Shown here in pieces: positions 22,333 to 29,553 of a stretch of DNA of 29,553 nt (the first letter of the stretch is position 1; each line of letters begins with the position of its first letter). Position numbers and translations under genes: made by a program. The stretch lies in assembly GCA_029240815.1 (NCBI GenBank), contig JARDZO010000064.1, positions 1 to 29,553 on the forward strand, given 5' to 3'. The notes under the pieces are model-generated. The model had not been told where the DNA came from. It made no database searches and was given only the letters and a program-made list of their open reading frames with translations. The DNA comes from Brevibacillus sp. Its GTDB lineage: Bacteria; Bacillota; Bacilli; Brevibacillales; Brevibacillaceae.

Positions 22333-23541
22333 ATGCTCAACGAAAAAACCATTCACGTAATCAAATCGACAGTGCCTGTGCTGGAAGTGCATGGGGTTGC
22401 CATAACGAAACGCTTTTATGAAAGATTGTTTACTCAGCATCCTGAGCTGTTAAACGTGTTCAATCACGCGAACCAAAAGCAAGGACGGCAGCAAACAGCT
22501 CTGGCGAATGCGGTATACGCAGCTGCTCAACACATCGACAACTTGGCGAATATCCTGCCTGCGGTCAAACAGATCGCGCATAAACACCGAAGTCTCGGCA
22601 TCAAGCCAGAGCACTATCCGATCGTCGGAGAAAATCTGCTGGCAGCGATCAAAGACGTACTGGGCGATGCGGCGACAGAGGAAATTTTGGATGCTTGGGC
22701 AGAGGCGTACGGCGTGATCGCAGATGCATTTATCGGGGTAGAGGCAGAGCTGTACGAACAATCCCGCGAGCAAGTCGGCGGCTGGGCAGATTTTCGGGCA
22801 TTCGTTGTAGAGAAAAAGGTACGGGAGAGCGACGTCATTACTTCCTTTTATCTGGTACCGCAGGACCGGCAGGCACTCGCAGCCTATGAACCAGGTCAAT
22901 ACATCAGCGTAAAGGTAGAAATCCCGGGGGAGCGGAATACTCACATTCGACAATACAGCCTGTCAGATGCACCTGGCAAAGCGTACTACCGCATTTCGGT
23001 CAAACGGGAAGATGCGAATGAAGAGAAACCAGCGGGGAAAGTATCTGTCTATTTATCCGAGCAGCTAAAGGAAGGGGATGTCCTGCATGTCTCCGCGCCA
23101 GCCGGAGAGTTCACGCTGGAACAGGAGGAGCGTCCGCTCGTACTCATCAGTGGCGGGGTGGGTCTGACACCTATGGTCAGCATGCTCAAGACTCTGGCGG
23201 AAAAGTCAGCTCGGCAGGTGACGTTTATCCACGCCGCGCAAAACGGCACGAAGCATGCCTTGCGAGAAGATGTCGAGAGAGTTAGCCAAGGCAATCCACG
23301 TGTTGCCGCATACTGGAGCTATTCGCAGCCGACTGAGCAGGATCGGGAGTCGGGATCGTTTCATCACGAAGGATATATCGATCTGAAATGGTTACAGAAT
23401 ATCGTACCAGAGAAAGAAGCCAGCTATTATTTTTGCGGTCCTGTACCGTTCATGCAGTCCATCAAAAAGGCACTCACGGATTGGGGCATCCCGGCAGAAG
23501 ACATGCATTATGAATTTTTCGGTCCTGCCGGCAATCTATAA
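22333..23541 (+). CDS. hmp: Flavohemoglobin (nitric oxide dioxygenase)
   Basis: A 402-residue flavohemoglobin. It oxidises NO to nitrate with O2 and NAD(P)H, and can reduce NO without oxygen. The globin domain (1-~145) has Tyr29 (B10), Phe43, Gln53 (E7) and proximal His85. The FAD domain (~150-260) has RQYSLSD (206-212). The NAD domain has GGVGLTP (274-280) and CGPVPFM (368-374). All key residues match E. coli Hmp numbering. GGGGAGG stands 6 bases before the ATG. The upstream Fnr-type site suggests induction at low oxygen. It ends at a shared terminator with the Crp/Fnr gene. Confidence 0.96.
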   Translation: MLNEKTIHVIKSTVPVLEVHGVAITKRFYERLFTQHPELLNVFNHANQKQGRQQTALANAVYAAAQHIDNLANILPAVKQIAHKHRSLGIKPEHYPIVGENLLAAIKDVLGDAATEEILDAWAEAYGVIADAFIGVEAELYEQSREQVGGWADFRAFVVEKKVRESDVITSFYLVPQDRQALAAYEPGQYISVKVEIPGERNTHIRQYSLSDAPGKAYYRISVKREDANEEKPAGKVSVYLSEQLKEGDVLHVSAPAGEFTLEQEERPLVLISGGVGLTPMVSMLKTLAEKSARQVTFIHAAQNGTKHALREDVERVSQGNPRVAAYWSYSQPTEQDRESGSFHHEGYIDLKWLQNIVPEKEASYYFCGPVPFMQSIKKALTDWGIPAEDMHYEFFGPAGNL

Positions 23542-23564
23542 ATCGAAAAATAAGCACACCTCTG

Positions 23565-23592
23565 ATCGAGCTCGATTATTCGCGAGCTCGAT
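23565..23592. terminator. Terminator between hmp and the Crp/Fnr gene
   Basis: ATCGAGCTCG and CGAGCTCGAT, 10-base arms with an 8-base loop, followed by TTTGCTT on the plus strand. The right arm lies inside the last codons of the convergent gene. Confidence 0.6.
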
Positions 23593-24088
23593 TTGCTTGT
23601 GCACGCAGCAGTCGATTGACGGTTTCGCGCCGTAGACCAATGAGCTGGCCGATCTCGTCCTGGGTGAGCACGTCCGACAAAGAGTCAACGGGAACAAACG
23701 ATTGGAACCAGATCTGGAGCTTGCGCAGCCTTTCTGCTGGAGATACTTCTGACAGCTGATCGATTCGTTGTTGCATCATGCGCAGTTTGGATTGCAATTG
23801 CAGGGCAATCCCACGGCACTTTGCGTGATTATCTTCCAGCTCGCGATACCAGCTTGGTGCGTCGATAACGTCAATTTCGCAAGTGACCAGAGCCACTGCC
23901 GTCCCGTAGTAAGGATTTGGGCTGATCAGGGAGTGGTGCGGGATGATTTCGTCTGGCACGATGATGTTGACCAACATAATGGTCCCATCAGCATGCACAC
24001 GATTTATTTTCAGCATCCCGCTTTTGAGATGGTAGAGCGGGCCAGATTCGCCTTGACGAAAGAGCGCTTCTCCTTTGTGCAAAATCAT
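23576..24088 (-). CDS. Short Crp/Fnr-family regulator
   Basis: A 170-residue Crp/Fnr-family protein, shorter than the usual ~220 because the N-terminus of the sensor barrel is trimmed: it begins MILHKGEALFRQGESGPLYHLKSG. A dimerisation helix (about 85-115) is followed by a winged helix with LTQDEIGQLIGLRRETVNRLL. It has no Cys cluster for an Fe-S centre of the Fnr type; only two isolated Cys are present. GAGGTGATCCC precedes the ATG. It is divergent from a second Crp/Fnr protein and convergent with hmp, so it is a candidate for hmp or NO/redox control. Its effector is not known. Confidence 0.8.
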   Translation of the reverse strand: MILHKGEALFRQGESGPLYHLKSGMLKINRVHADGTIMLVNIIVPDEIIPHHSLISPNPYYGTAVALVTCEIDVIDAPSWYRELEDNHAKCRGIALQLQSKLRMMQQRIDQLSEVSPAERLRKLQIWFQSFVPVDSLSDVLTQDEIGQLIGLRRETVNRLLRAQANRARE

Positions 24089-24202
24089 GGGATCACCTCA
24101 TTTGAGAATAGAAGCTAGTAAAGATTGTATGGTAGACTGGCTTATACTACCTCAGAGAATAGAAAATGAAAACAACATTCTATATCAAAGGGAGAATCCT
24201 CT

Positions 24203-24877
24203 ATGACATATGTCCTTCCTGACTTTCATAGCTTGTTCGATATCTTCCCCTATTTTCGAGCTATCTCCAGCGAAGAGTGGACCTCCGCAAAGCCTGTGCT
24301 TAAAACGTTGCCTGCTGGAATGACCTTATTTCACAGCGATGATGCTGCTTCTTACAGTATGTTCCTGCTATCCGGGACGGTGCAAATATCAAGTTTGAGC
24401 GAAGGTGGCCGCGAAGCGCTGTCCAACCGACTGCACGCAGGTGATATTTGTGCCTTGATGGTATTGAGTGGTTTGAGCGAACGCGAATATCCGGGTACGA
24501 TCACCGCGGAAACCGAGGTAACGGCACTGTTTGTGGAGAAGAAATCGTTTTTACATTGGATACACGTTTATCCGCCTATCCGGAATGCGGTATTCGGCAA
24601 TATTTTGGATGGGTTGATTCAGTTGGGCAGCTTGCTATCTGATAAAATGTCGCAACCATTGGATTCTCGGCTCGCTGGGGCTCTGTTGAAGCGGACGTCG
24701 GAGCATCAACCGTCTGTTCGGATTACGCATCAGCAGTTAGCTGTCGAACTAGGCTCCGCTAGAGAAGTCGTTAGCCGCGTGTTGGGGCGAATGAAGCAGA
24801 TGGGCTGGATCGCAACGGAGCGTGGAGTGGTCACTGTTCAGCAGCGAACAGCGTTGGCAGAACTCATTGGTGACTAG
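24203..24877 (+). CDS. Crp/Fnr-family regulator
   Basis: A 224-residue Crp/Fnr-family regulator of normal length: cyclic-nucleotide-type beta barrel (about 20-135), dimer helix, and a C-terminal winged helix with ITHQQLAVELGSAREVVSRVL as recognition region. No Cys cluster for oxygen sensing is seen; one Cys occurs in GDICALMVLSGL, a segment also found in Crp/Fnr proteins that respond to redox or sulfur compounds. AAAGGGAG precedes the ATG. The gene is divergent from the shorter Crp/Fnr gene, and a peroxiredoxin gene follows after 92 bases on the same strand, a likely target. Confidence 0.85.
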   Translation: MTYVLPDFHSLFDIFPYFRAISSEEWTSAKPVLKTLPAGMTLFHSDDAASYSMFLLSGTVQISSLSEGGREALSNRLHAGDICALMVLSGLSEREYPGTITAETEVTALFVEKKSFLHWIHVYPPIRNAVFGNILDGLIQLGSLLSDKMSQPLDSRLAGALLKRTSEHQPSVRITHQQLAVELGSAREVVSRVLGRMKQMGWIATERGVVTVQQRTALAELIGD

Positions 24878-24904
24878 GTCACAGAAAACGAACCGTACCT
24901 CTTG

Positions 24905-24940
24905 GTAAAGTAGACTCAGTTGGATCTGATTGAGCTTTAC
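24905..24940. promoter_or_regulatory. Interrupted dyad before the peroxiredoxin gene
   Basis: GTAAAG and CTCA at 24905-24918 mirror TGAG and CTTTAC at 24931-24940, with a 4-base bulge on the left. It lies 30 bases above the redoxin start. It may be an operator or a weak terminator of the regulator gene. Confidence 0.3.
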
Positions 24941-24969
24941 AAAAATGTAGGAACCAGGAGGTTGGTAAA

Positions 24970-25539
24970 ATGAGAAATCGATTAGCTCAGGGGGAGGCAG
25001 CCCCTGATTTCACGTTCAGCTGTGGCGATGGGGTTACTTTGCGTTTGTCCGATCTTCGCGGTCGCAAGGTGCTGCTCGCGTTTTTTCGCAATGCCGCCTG
25101 CGCATTGTGCAACTTGCGAGTGCGACAGTTTATTCGACGGTACAGCCAGTGGCAACAGCAGGGGCTAGAAGTGGTTGCGGTGTTCGAGTCACCGGACTCA
25201 GCGATGACCCACTATGTCGGCAAGCAGGAAGCGCCCTTCCCGTTACTGCCTGATCCACAGGCAGAAATTTATGATCAGTACGGTGTAGAAGTGTCCGAGG
25301 ATAAATTTCAAGCAACGATCAAGGACTCGAATACGCAGGCGTTTATAGCAGAGGCGGCAGCTGAAGGTTTTGCGTTGATACATCAAGAGGGGGCCAATAT
25401 GCACCGCATTCCAGCTGAATTCTTGATCGATGAGAATGGAATCATTCAGATCGTACACTACGGCAGCCTGGTGACGGATCACTTGCCAATAGAAGTCATC
25501 GATCGCTTCGCTGGGGTTACTAATACCGGCACGCTGTAG
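24970..25539 (+). CDS. Peroxiredoxin-like (AhpC/TSA redoxin) protein
   Basis: A 189-residue thioredoxin-fold protein of the AhpC/TSA redoxin group. The N-terminus (QGEAAPDFTFSCGDGVTLRLSDLRG) is the usual entry into the fold. The active site reads FFRNAACALCNLRV, giving Cys44-Ala-Leu-Cys47. This CxxC arrangement is like BCP/PrxQ-type or thioredoxin-like enzymes and differs from the single peroxidatic Cys of AhpC. It probably reduces peroxides or protein disulfides in the cytoplasm (no signal peptide). AGGAGG lies 8 bases before the ATG. It follows a Crp/Fnr regulator and ends at a clear terminator. Confidence 0.85.
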   Translation: MRNRLAQGEAAPDFTFSCGDGVTLRLSDLRGRKVLLAFFRNAACALCNLRVRQFIRRYSQWQQQGLEVVAVFESPDSAMTHYVGKQEAPFPLLPDPQAEIYDQYGVEVSEDKFQATIKDSNTQAFIAEAAAEGFALIHQEGANMHRIPAEFLIDENGIIQIVHYGSLVTDHLPIEVIDRFAGVTNTGTL

Positions 25540-25563
25540 GAGAGTTCTCCACGTTCATCCTGT

Positions 25564-25596
25564 GTGGTTGACCAGTTTTTTTCTGGTTGACCTTTT
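25564..25596 (+). terminator. Terminator of the peroxiredoxin gene
   Basis: GGTTGACCAG and CTGGTTGACC form a 10-pair stem with two G-U pairs and a loop of seven T, followed by TTTTTT. Confidence 0.8.
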
Positions 25597-25629
25597 TTCA
25601 TTCATCGACAGTTTGCAGACGCTTGCCGC

Positions 25630-25660
25630 TTGCACTACCCAGCGCGTCCTTTGCTATAAT
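25630..25660 (+). promoter_or_regulatory. Promoter of the metallohydrolase gene
   Basis: TGCTATAAT (25652-25660) is an extended -10 box. TTGCAC (25630-25635) may be a -35 box, with a 19-base spacer. The gene starts 36 bases downstream. Confidence 0.5.
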
Positions 25661-25696
25661 GATGGCATCATACTGGACTTGATAAAGGAGCTCTTG

Positions 25697-26644
25697 ATGC
25701 TGATCACAATACTCACCTGGATAGGTATCCTCATCGTCCTGCTGGTTTTGCTCCTGTTTGGTTACTTTGCCTTCCGTTATTGGCAACATATGGGGCAGTT
25801 GCCCAAACCGCCGTATCGCCAGCTGGAACACAAGCCAACTCCTGCAAACTGGGCCGATCATGAGGTGACGTTTACATGGATCGGACATTCCACTTTACTG
25901 CTCAACGTTTTTGGGACGAAAATGATCACTGATCCTGTGCTAGGCGAAAAATTGGGAATTCGTATTGCAGGGATGCACTTTGGTCCCTCGCGCTTTACGC
26001 CACCGGCCCTCTCGTTTGAGGAAGTCGGAGAGGTGGACCTGATTTTGCTGTCACATGCCCATATGGATCACGTGGATCTGCCTACGCTGCGCAAACTGGC
26101 GAAACGCTCGACGCATGTCATTACCGCGCTAAACACGAGCAAGCTGATACGAAACTTGCCGTTTGGATCGTATGAAGAAATCCAGCCCCATCAGCAGACG
26201 ACTACTGCAGATGGCGTGAAAATTACGGCGATTCCTGTGCGGCACTGGGGCAATCGCTTTCCGTGGAATCGCGATTACGGCTACAACGGTTACGTGATCG
26301 AGAAAAACGGCGTGCGTATCCTCTATCCTGGAGATACGGCCTACATGTCCATGGAAAACCTCAAGGAGGAGTTTGGTCCGATCGATCTGGTATTTATGCC
26401 GATCGGGGCTTACAAGCCTGATTCGTATCAAGGGGCGCATTGCACACCGGAGCAAGCATGGCAAATGTTCAAGGAAACCGGGGGCAAGTGGCTCGTGCCG
26501 ATTCACTGGGATACGTTTGTGCTTTCACAGGAACCCGTAGAGGAGCCGATGGAGCGTCTGTTGGCTGCAGCGGGTGTGGAAAGAGATCGGATCGTCATGG
26601 AGAAACAGGGCGAGACGTATTCCCTGCCCAGTAAGAGTAAGTAA
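25697..26644 (+). CDS. Metallo-beta-lactamase-fold hydrolase, UlaG/NAPE-PLD-like
   Basis: A 315-residue protein with one N-terminal membrane helix (about residues 3-27) and an MBL-fold domain. Metal ligands: SHAHMDHVD (His120, His122, Asp124, His125), His183 in RHWG, Asp213 in YPGDT, and His270 in PIHWDT. The WIGHSTLLL and TDPVL blocks and the RHWG-type region are those of the group containing UlaG and N-acyl-phosphatidylethanolamine phospholipase D. A phosphodiesterase acting on a lipid or small phosphoester is likely; the substrate is unknown. The ATG at 25697 follows AAAGGAG by 6 bases; an upstream frame to 25562 covers the terminator and promoter and is not coding. Confidence 0.87.
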   Translation: MLITILTWIGILIVLLVLLLFGYFAFRYWQHMGQLPKPPYRQLEHKPTPANWADHEVTFTWIGHSTLLLNVFGTKMITDPVLGEKLGIRIAGMHFGPSRFTPPALSFEEVGEVDLILLSHAHMDHVDLPTLRKLAKRSTHVITALNTSKLIRNLPFGSYEEIQPHQQTTTADGVKITAIPVRHWGNRFPWNRDYGYNGYVIEKNGVRILYPGDTAYMSMENLKEEFGPIDLVFMPIGAYKPDSYQGAHCTPEQAWQMFKETGGKWLVPIHWDTFVLSQEPVEEPMERLLAAAGVERDRIVMEKQGETYSLPSKSK

Positions 26645-26655
26645 TACGAAACGGG

Positions 26656-26697
26656 ATCCCCTGATTTCTCTTAAACGAGAGAGTGGGGGTTTTCTTT
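26656..26697 (+). terminator. Terminator of the metallohydrolase gene
   Basis: CCCC (26658-26661) pairs with GGGG and TCTC (26667-26670) with GAGA (26677-26680), followed by TTTTCTTTTT. Confidence 0.7.
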
Positions 26698-26765
26698 TTG
26701 CAGGAGGAGTTCGCAGAATCCTTATAGAAATGAATTGATCGATAGAGTTTTAATCAAGCAGGACT

Positions 26766-26795
26766 AGTAAACAGTAAGCAGTAGTAAACGGTAAG
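26766..26795 (+). repeat. Direct repeat before the oligopeptidase gene
   Basis: AGTAAACAGTAAG (26766-26778) and AGTAAACGGTAAG (26783-26795) differ at one base and are 17 bases apart. They lie 25 bases above the pepF start. They may bind a regulator in tandem; no known box was recognised. Confidence 0.4.
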
Positions 26796-26819
26796 GTACA
26801 TATCAGGGAGGGATTCTGT

Positions 26820-28610
<1,791 letters not shown>

Positions 28611-28636
28611 TATCAGATGTGCCTATCACTGTAGAG

Positions 28637-28664
28637 AGCCTGTCACATTGGTGACAGGCTTTTT
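28637..28664 (+). terminator. Terminator of pepF
   Basis: AGCCTGTCAC (28637-28646) and GTGACAGGCT (28651-28660), a perfect 10-base-pair stem with a 4-base loop, then TTTT-G-TTTTTT. Confidence 0.9.
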
Positions 28665-28687
28665 GTTTTTTGTCTTGGTGTCGAGAG

Positions 28688-28888
28688 GAGAAGCCTATTT
28701 CCATACTCCGCTCCGGGCTACGTCCTGCGTGGAAGTATAGACTGTCCGCTGCGCCATGATCCCGAGGGAATCGCAAAACGGCGCGCAGCTACGCAGGTAA
28801 TTCATAGATAGCGATTCTTGTCCTCGGGATTCATGGCTCCGCTAAGTGGGACTCCACCACAGTCGCTCCGTCTGGAAATAGGCTTCTC
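28688..28888. repeat. ~201-base foldback repeat, second family
   Basis: GAGAAGCCTATTTCCA (28688-28703) and its exact reverse complement (28873-28888) bound the segment. An inner dyad pairs ATCCCGAG (28759-28766) with CTCGGGAT (28823-28830) and GAATCGC with GCGATTC (28811-28817). No frame inside looks like protein. It resembles a non-autonomous foldback element or a structured RNA. A weaker relative lies at 22162. Confidence 0.7.
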
Positions 28889-28921
28889 TTGCAGGTTAAA
28901 CCTGTTTCATCGAGCTATTAA

Positions 28922-29038
28922 GGATGGAGGGAACGCTTCCAAGGTGTAGGAACTCATTATTTGAACCATTATCTCTACTGGTTAAGTTAGCTTGAAATAG
29001 GGAAAGATTTAGCATTTGAAAAACAAGTAGAGCAATAA
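28922..29038 (+). pseudogene. Degraded C-terminal remnant of a transposase
   Basis: The frame reads RERFQGVGTHYLNHYLYWLS, then a TAG at 28988, then LEIGKDLAFEKQVEQ and a stop. The G-V-x-T-x-Y-L-x-x-Y-L-x-W pattern followed by a charged helix recalls the C-terminus of some DDE transposases; I cannot name the IS family with confidence. It has no start codon or upstream part. It lies between two repeats, consistent with old mobile DNA. Confidence 0.4.
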
Positions 29039-29069
29039 TACGGTTGAGATGTTGAGGAGTGCATAAGAA

Positions 29070-29090
29070 AAGACCTCAAATAGAGGTCTT
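29070..29090 (-). terminator. Terminator of the small membrane protein gene
   Basis: AAGACCTC and GAGGTCTT with a 5-base loop; TTC follows on the minus strand, nine bases past the stop. Confidence 0.7.
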
Positions 29091-29098
29091 TGTATTGA

Positions 29099-29335
29099 TT
29101 ATTTTGAAACTATAACTTGATTTTTAGTCTTGATTTTGAAAAGGAACAAAACCCACCATGCTAATAAAAACAAATAACCTATGATTGTGAATAGAGACCA
29201 AATAGCCCCTTGTTGTAATTGACTAATGAAATGTTCAAATTCATTCATTCCTTCTACCCTTCCAATACTGTTTATCAAACTAATTATTGGAACTGTTATA
29301 GCAAAAATAATGGCTAAAATGGACGAACTTATCAT
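29099..29335 (-). CDS. Small two-helix membrane protein, unknown function
   Basis: A 78-residue protein with two predicted membrane helices (about residues 3-24 and 44-68) joined by a polar loop, INSIGRVEGMNEFEHFISQLQQG. It ends in a basic tail (KIKTKNQVIVSK), probably cytoplasmic. No family was recognised. It uses more AT-rich codons than the rest of the window, which suggests acquisition or a recent arrival. The ribosome site (GAAAG before the ATG at 29335) is weak, but a terminator follows directly. It lies between a transposase remnant and a repeat. Likely real, with some doubt. Confidence 0.5.
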   Translation of the reverse strand: MISSSILAIIFAITVPIISLINSIGRVEGMNEFEHFISQLQQGAIWSLFTIIGYLFLLAWWVLFLFKIKTKNQVIVSK

Positions 29336-29397
29336 TTTCTTTCGGCTAAAACTAAATATTCAACAATCTCGGCCCTGACTGAGGGCTAAGCCGGTAC

Positions 29398-29553
29398 GAG
29401 GAAAAAGGAGAAAAAAACGAAAGGTATTAGGGACACGACCCAGGCGTAGTGGAAAAAGAGGAACACGCTTTTAAGCGTCCACCTCTGAGAAGCATCTTTG
29501 AGAAATCTACTTTGGACGCGGTTCCGCTTTTGGAATGGAGCCGAGCAGGGTTG
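29398..29553. repeat. Foldback repeat, copy B (cut by window end)
   Basis: The left arm at 29398-29413 matches copy A's 237-252 with one change, and 29462-29493 is identical to 302-333. The inner pairs GCGTCCA (29475-29481) and TGGACGC (29513-29519) are kept. The right outer arm lies beyond the window. Confidence 0.75.

Noticed and set aside
24104..24164. Exact direct repeat GAGAATAGAA between the two Crp/Fnr genes
   Set aside because: Only ten AT-rich bases, 51 apart, with no dyad; too weak to call a binding site.

Overview
The window looks like a chromosomal segment of a Gram-positive Bacillales bacterium, most likely Brevibacillus or another Paenibacillaceae. Evidence: strong AGGAGG-type ribosome binding sites, GTG/TTG starts, Bacillus-like regulatory sites (L-box, PerR, LexA/DinR, Bacillus-type Fnr, cre), and proteins that resemble Bacillus subtilis DeoD, PbuE, YwbGHI, Rok, MrgA, FdhD and YrhF. 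No rRNA, tRNA, CRISPR array, integrase or intact insertion sequence was seen. All family names come from recalled motifs and similarity, not from a database search.

Region by region. 1-502: no gene, but a ~206-base foldback repeat whose second copy runs off the right edge of the window. 503-2434 (minus): purine efflux pump and purine nucleoside phosphorylase behind a promoter that carries a perfect palindrome. 2593-4639: CidA/CidB (LrgAB-type) membrane pair with its divergent LysR regulator. 4774-6527: lysine permease under a lysine riboswitch. 6654-8519: SpeD-SpeE fusion (spermidine synthesis) and a DinB-like protein. 8677-10115: CGNR zinc-finger regulator and a membrane-anchored alpha/beta hydrolase. 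10081-11555 (minus): XRE repressor, ImmA/IrrE metallopeptidase and an S24/LexA-like protein lacking catalytic residues; the latter two sit behind a LexA box. 11752-13319: Rok-like nucleoid protein, PerR-type Dps, and an extremely acidic repeat protein.

13456-22046 is a molybdenum cofactor/formate island: MobA, a HAD phosphatase, FdhD, an OFA-type transporter, a DUF2294 (YrhF-like) protein, a large FdhF/YdeP-type molybdopterin oxidoreductase, MoeA and MobB. Cofactor maturation (MobA, MobB, MoeA, FdhD), a likely substrate carrier and the enzyme are together. Two genes of the island have leaders ending in intrinsic terminators; the one before the oxidoreductase can fold in two mutually exclusive ways, like an uncharacterised riboswitch.

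22333-26644 is a redox/NO block: flavohemoglobin Hmp with a well-placed Fnr-type site, two divergent Crp/Fnr regulators, a thioredoxin-fold peroxiredoxin and an UlaG/NAPE-PLD-type metallohydrolase. 26820-28610 is an M3 oligopeptidase. The right end (28611-29553) is repeat-rich: a second foldback family, a degraded transposase tail, a small two-helix membrane protein and the second copy of the left-end repeat.

Most notable: the SOS-linked ImmA/dead-S24 pair, the orphan leader before the molybdoenzyme, and two different ~200-base foldback repeats, one of which shows a compensatory base pair between its copies.
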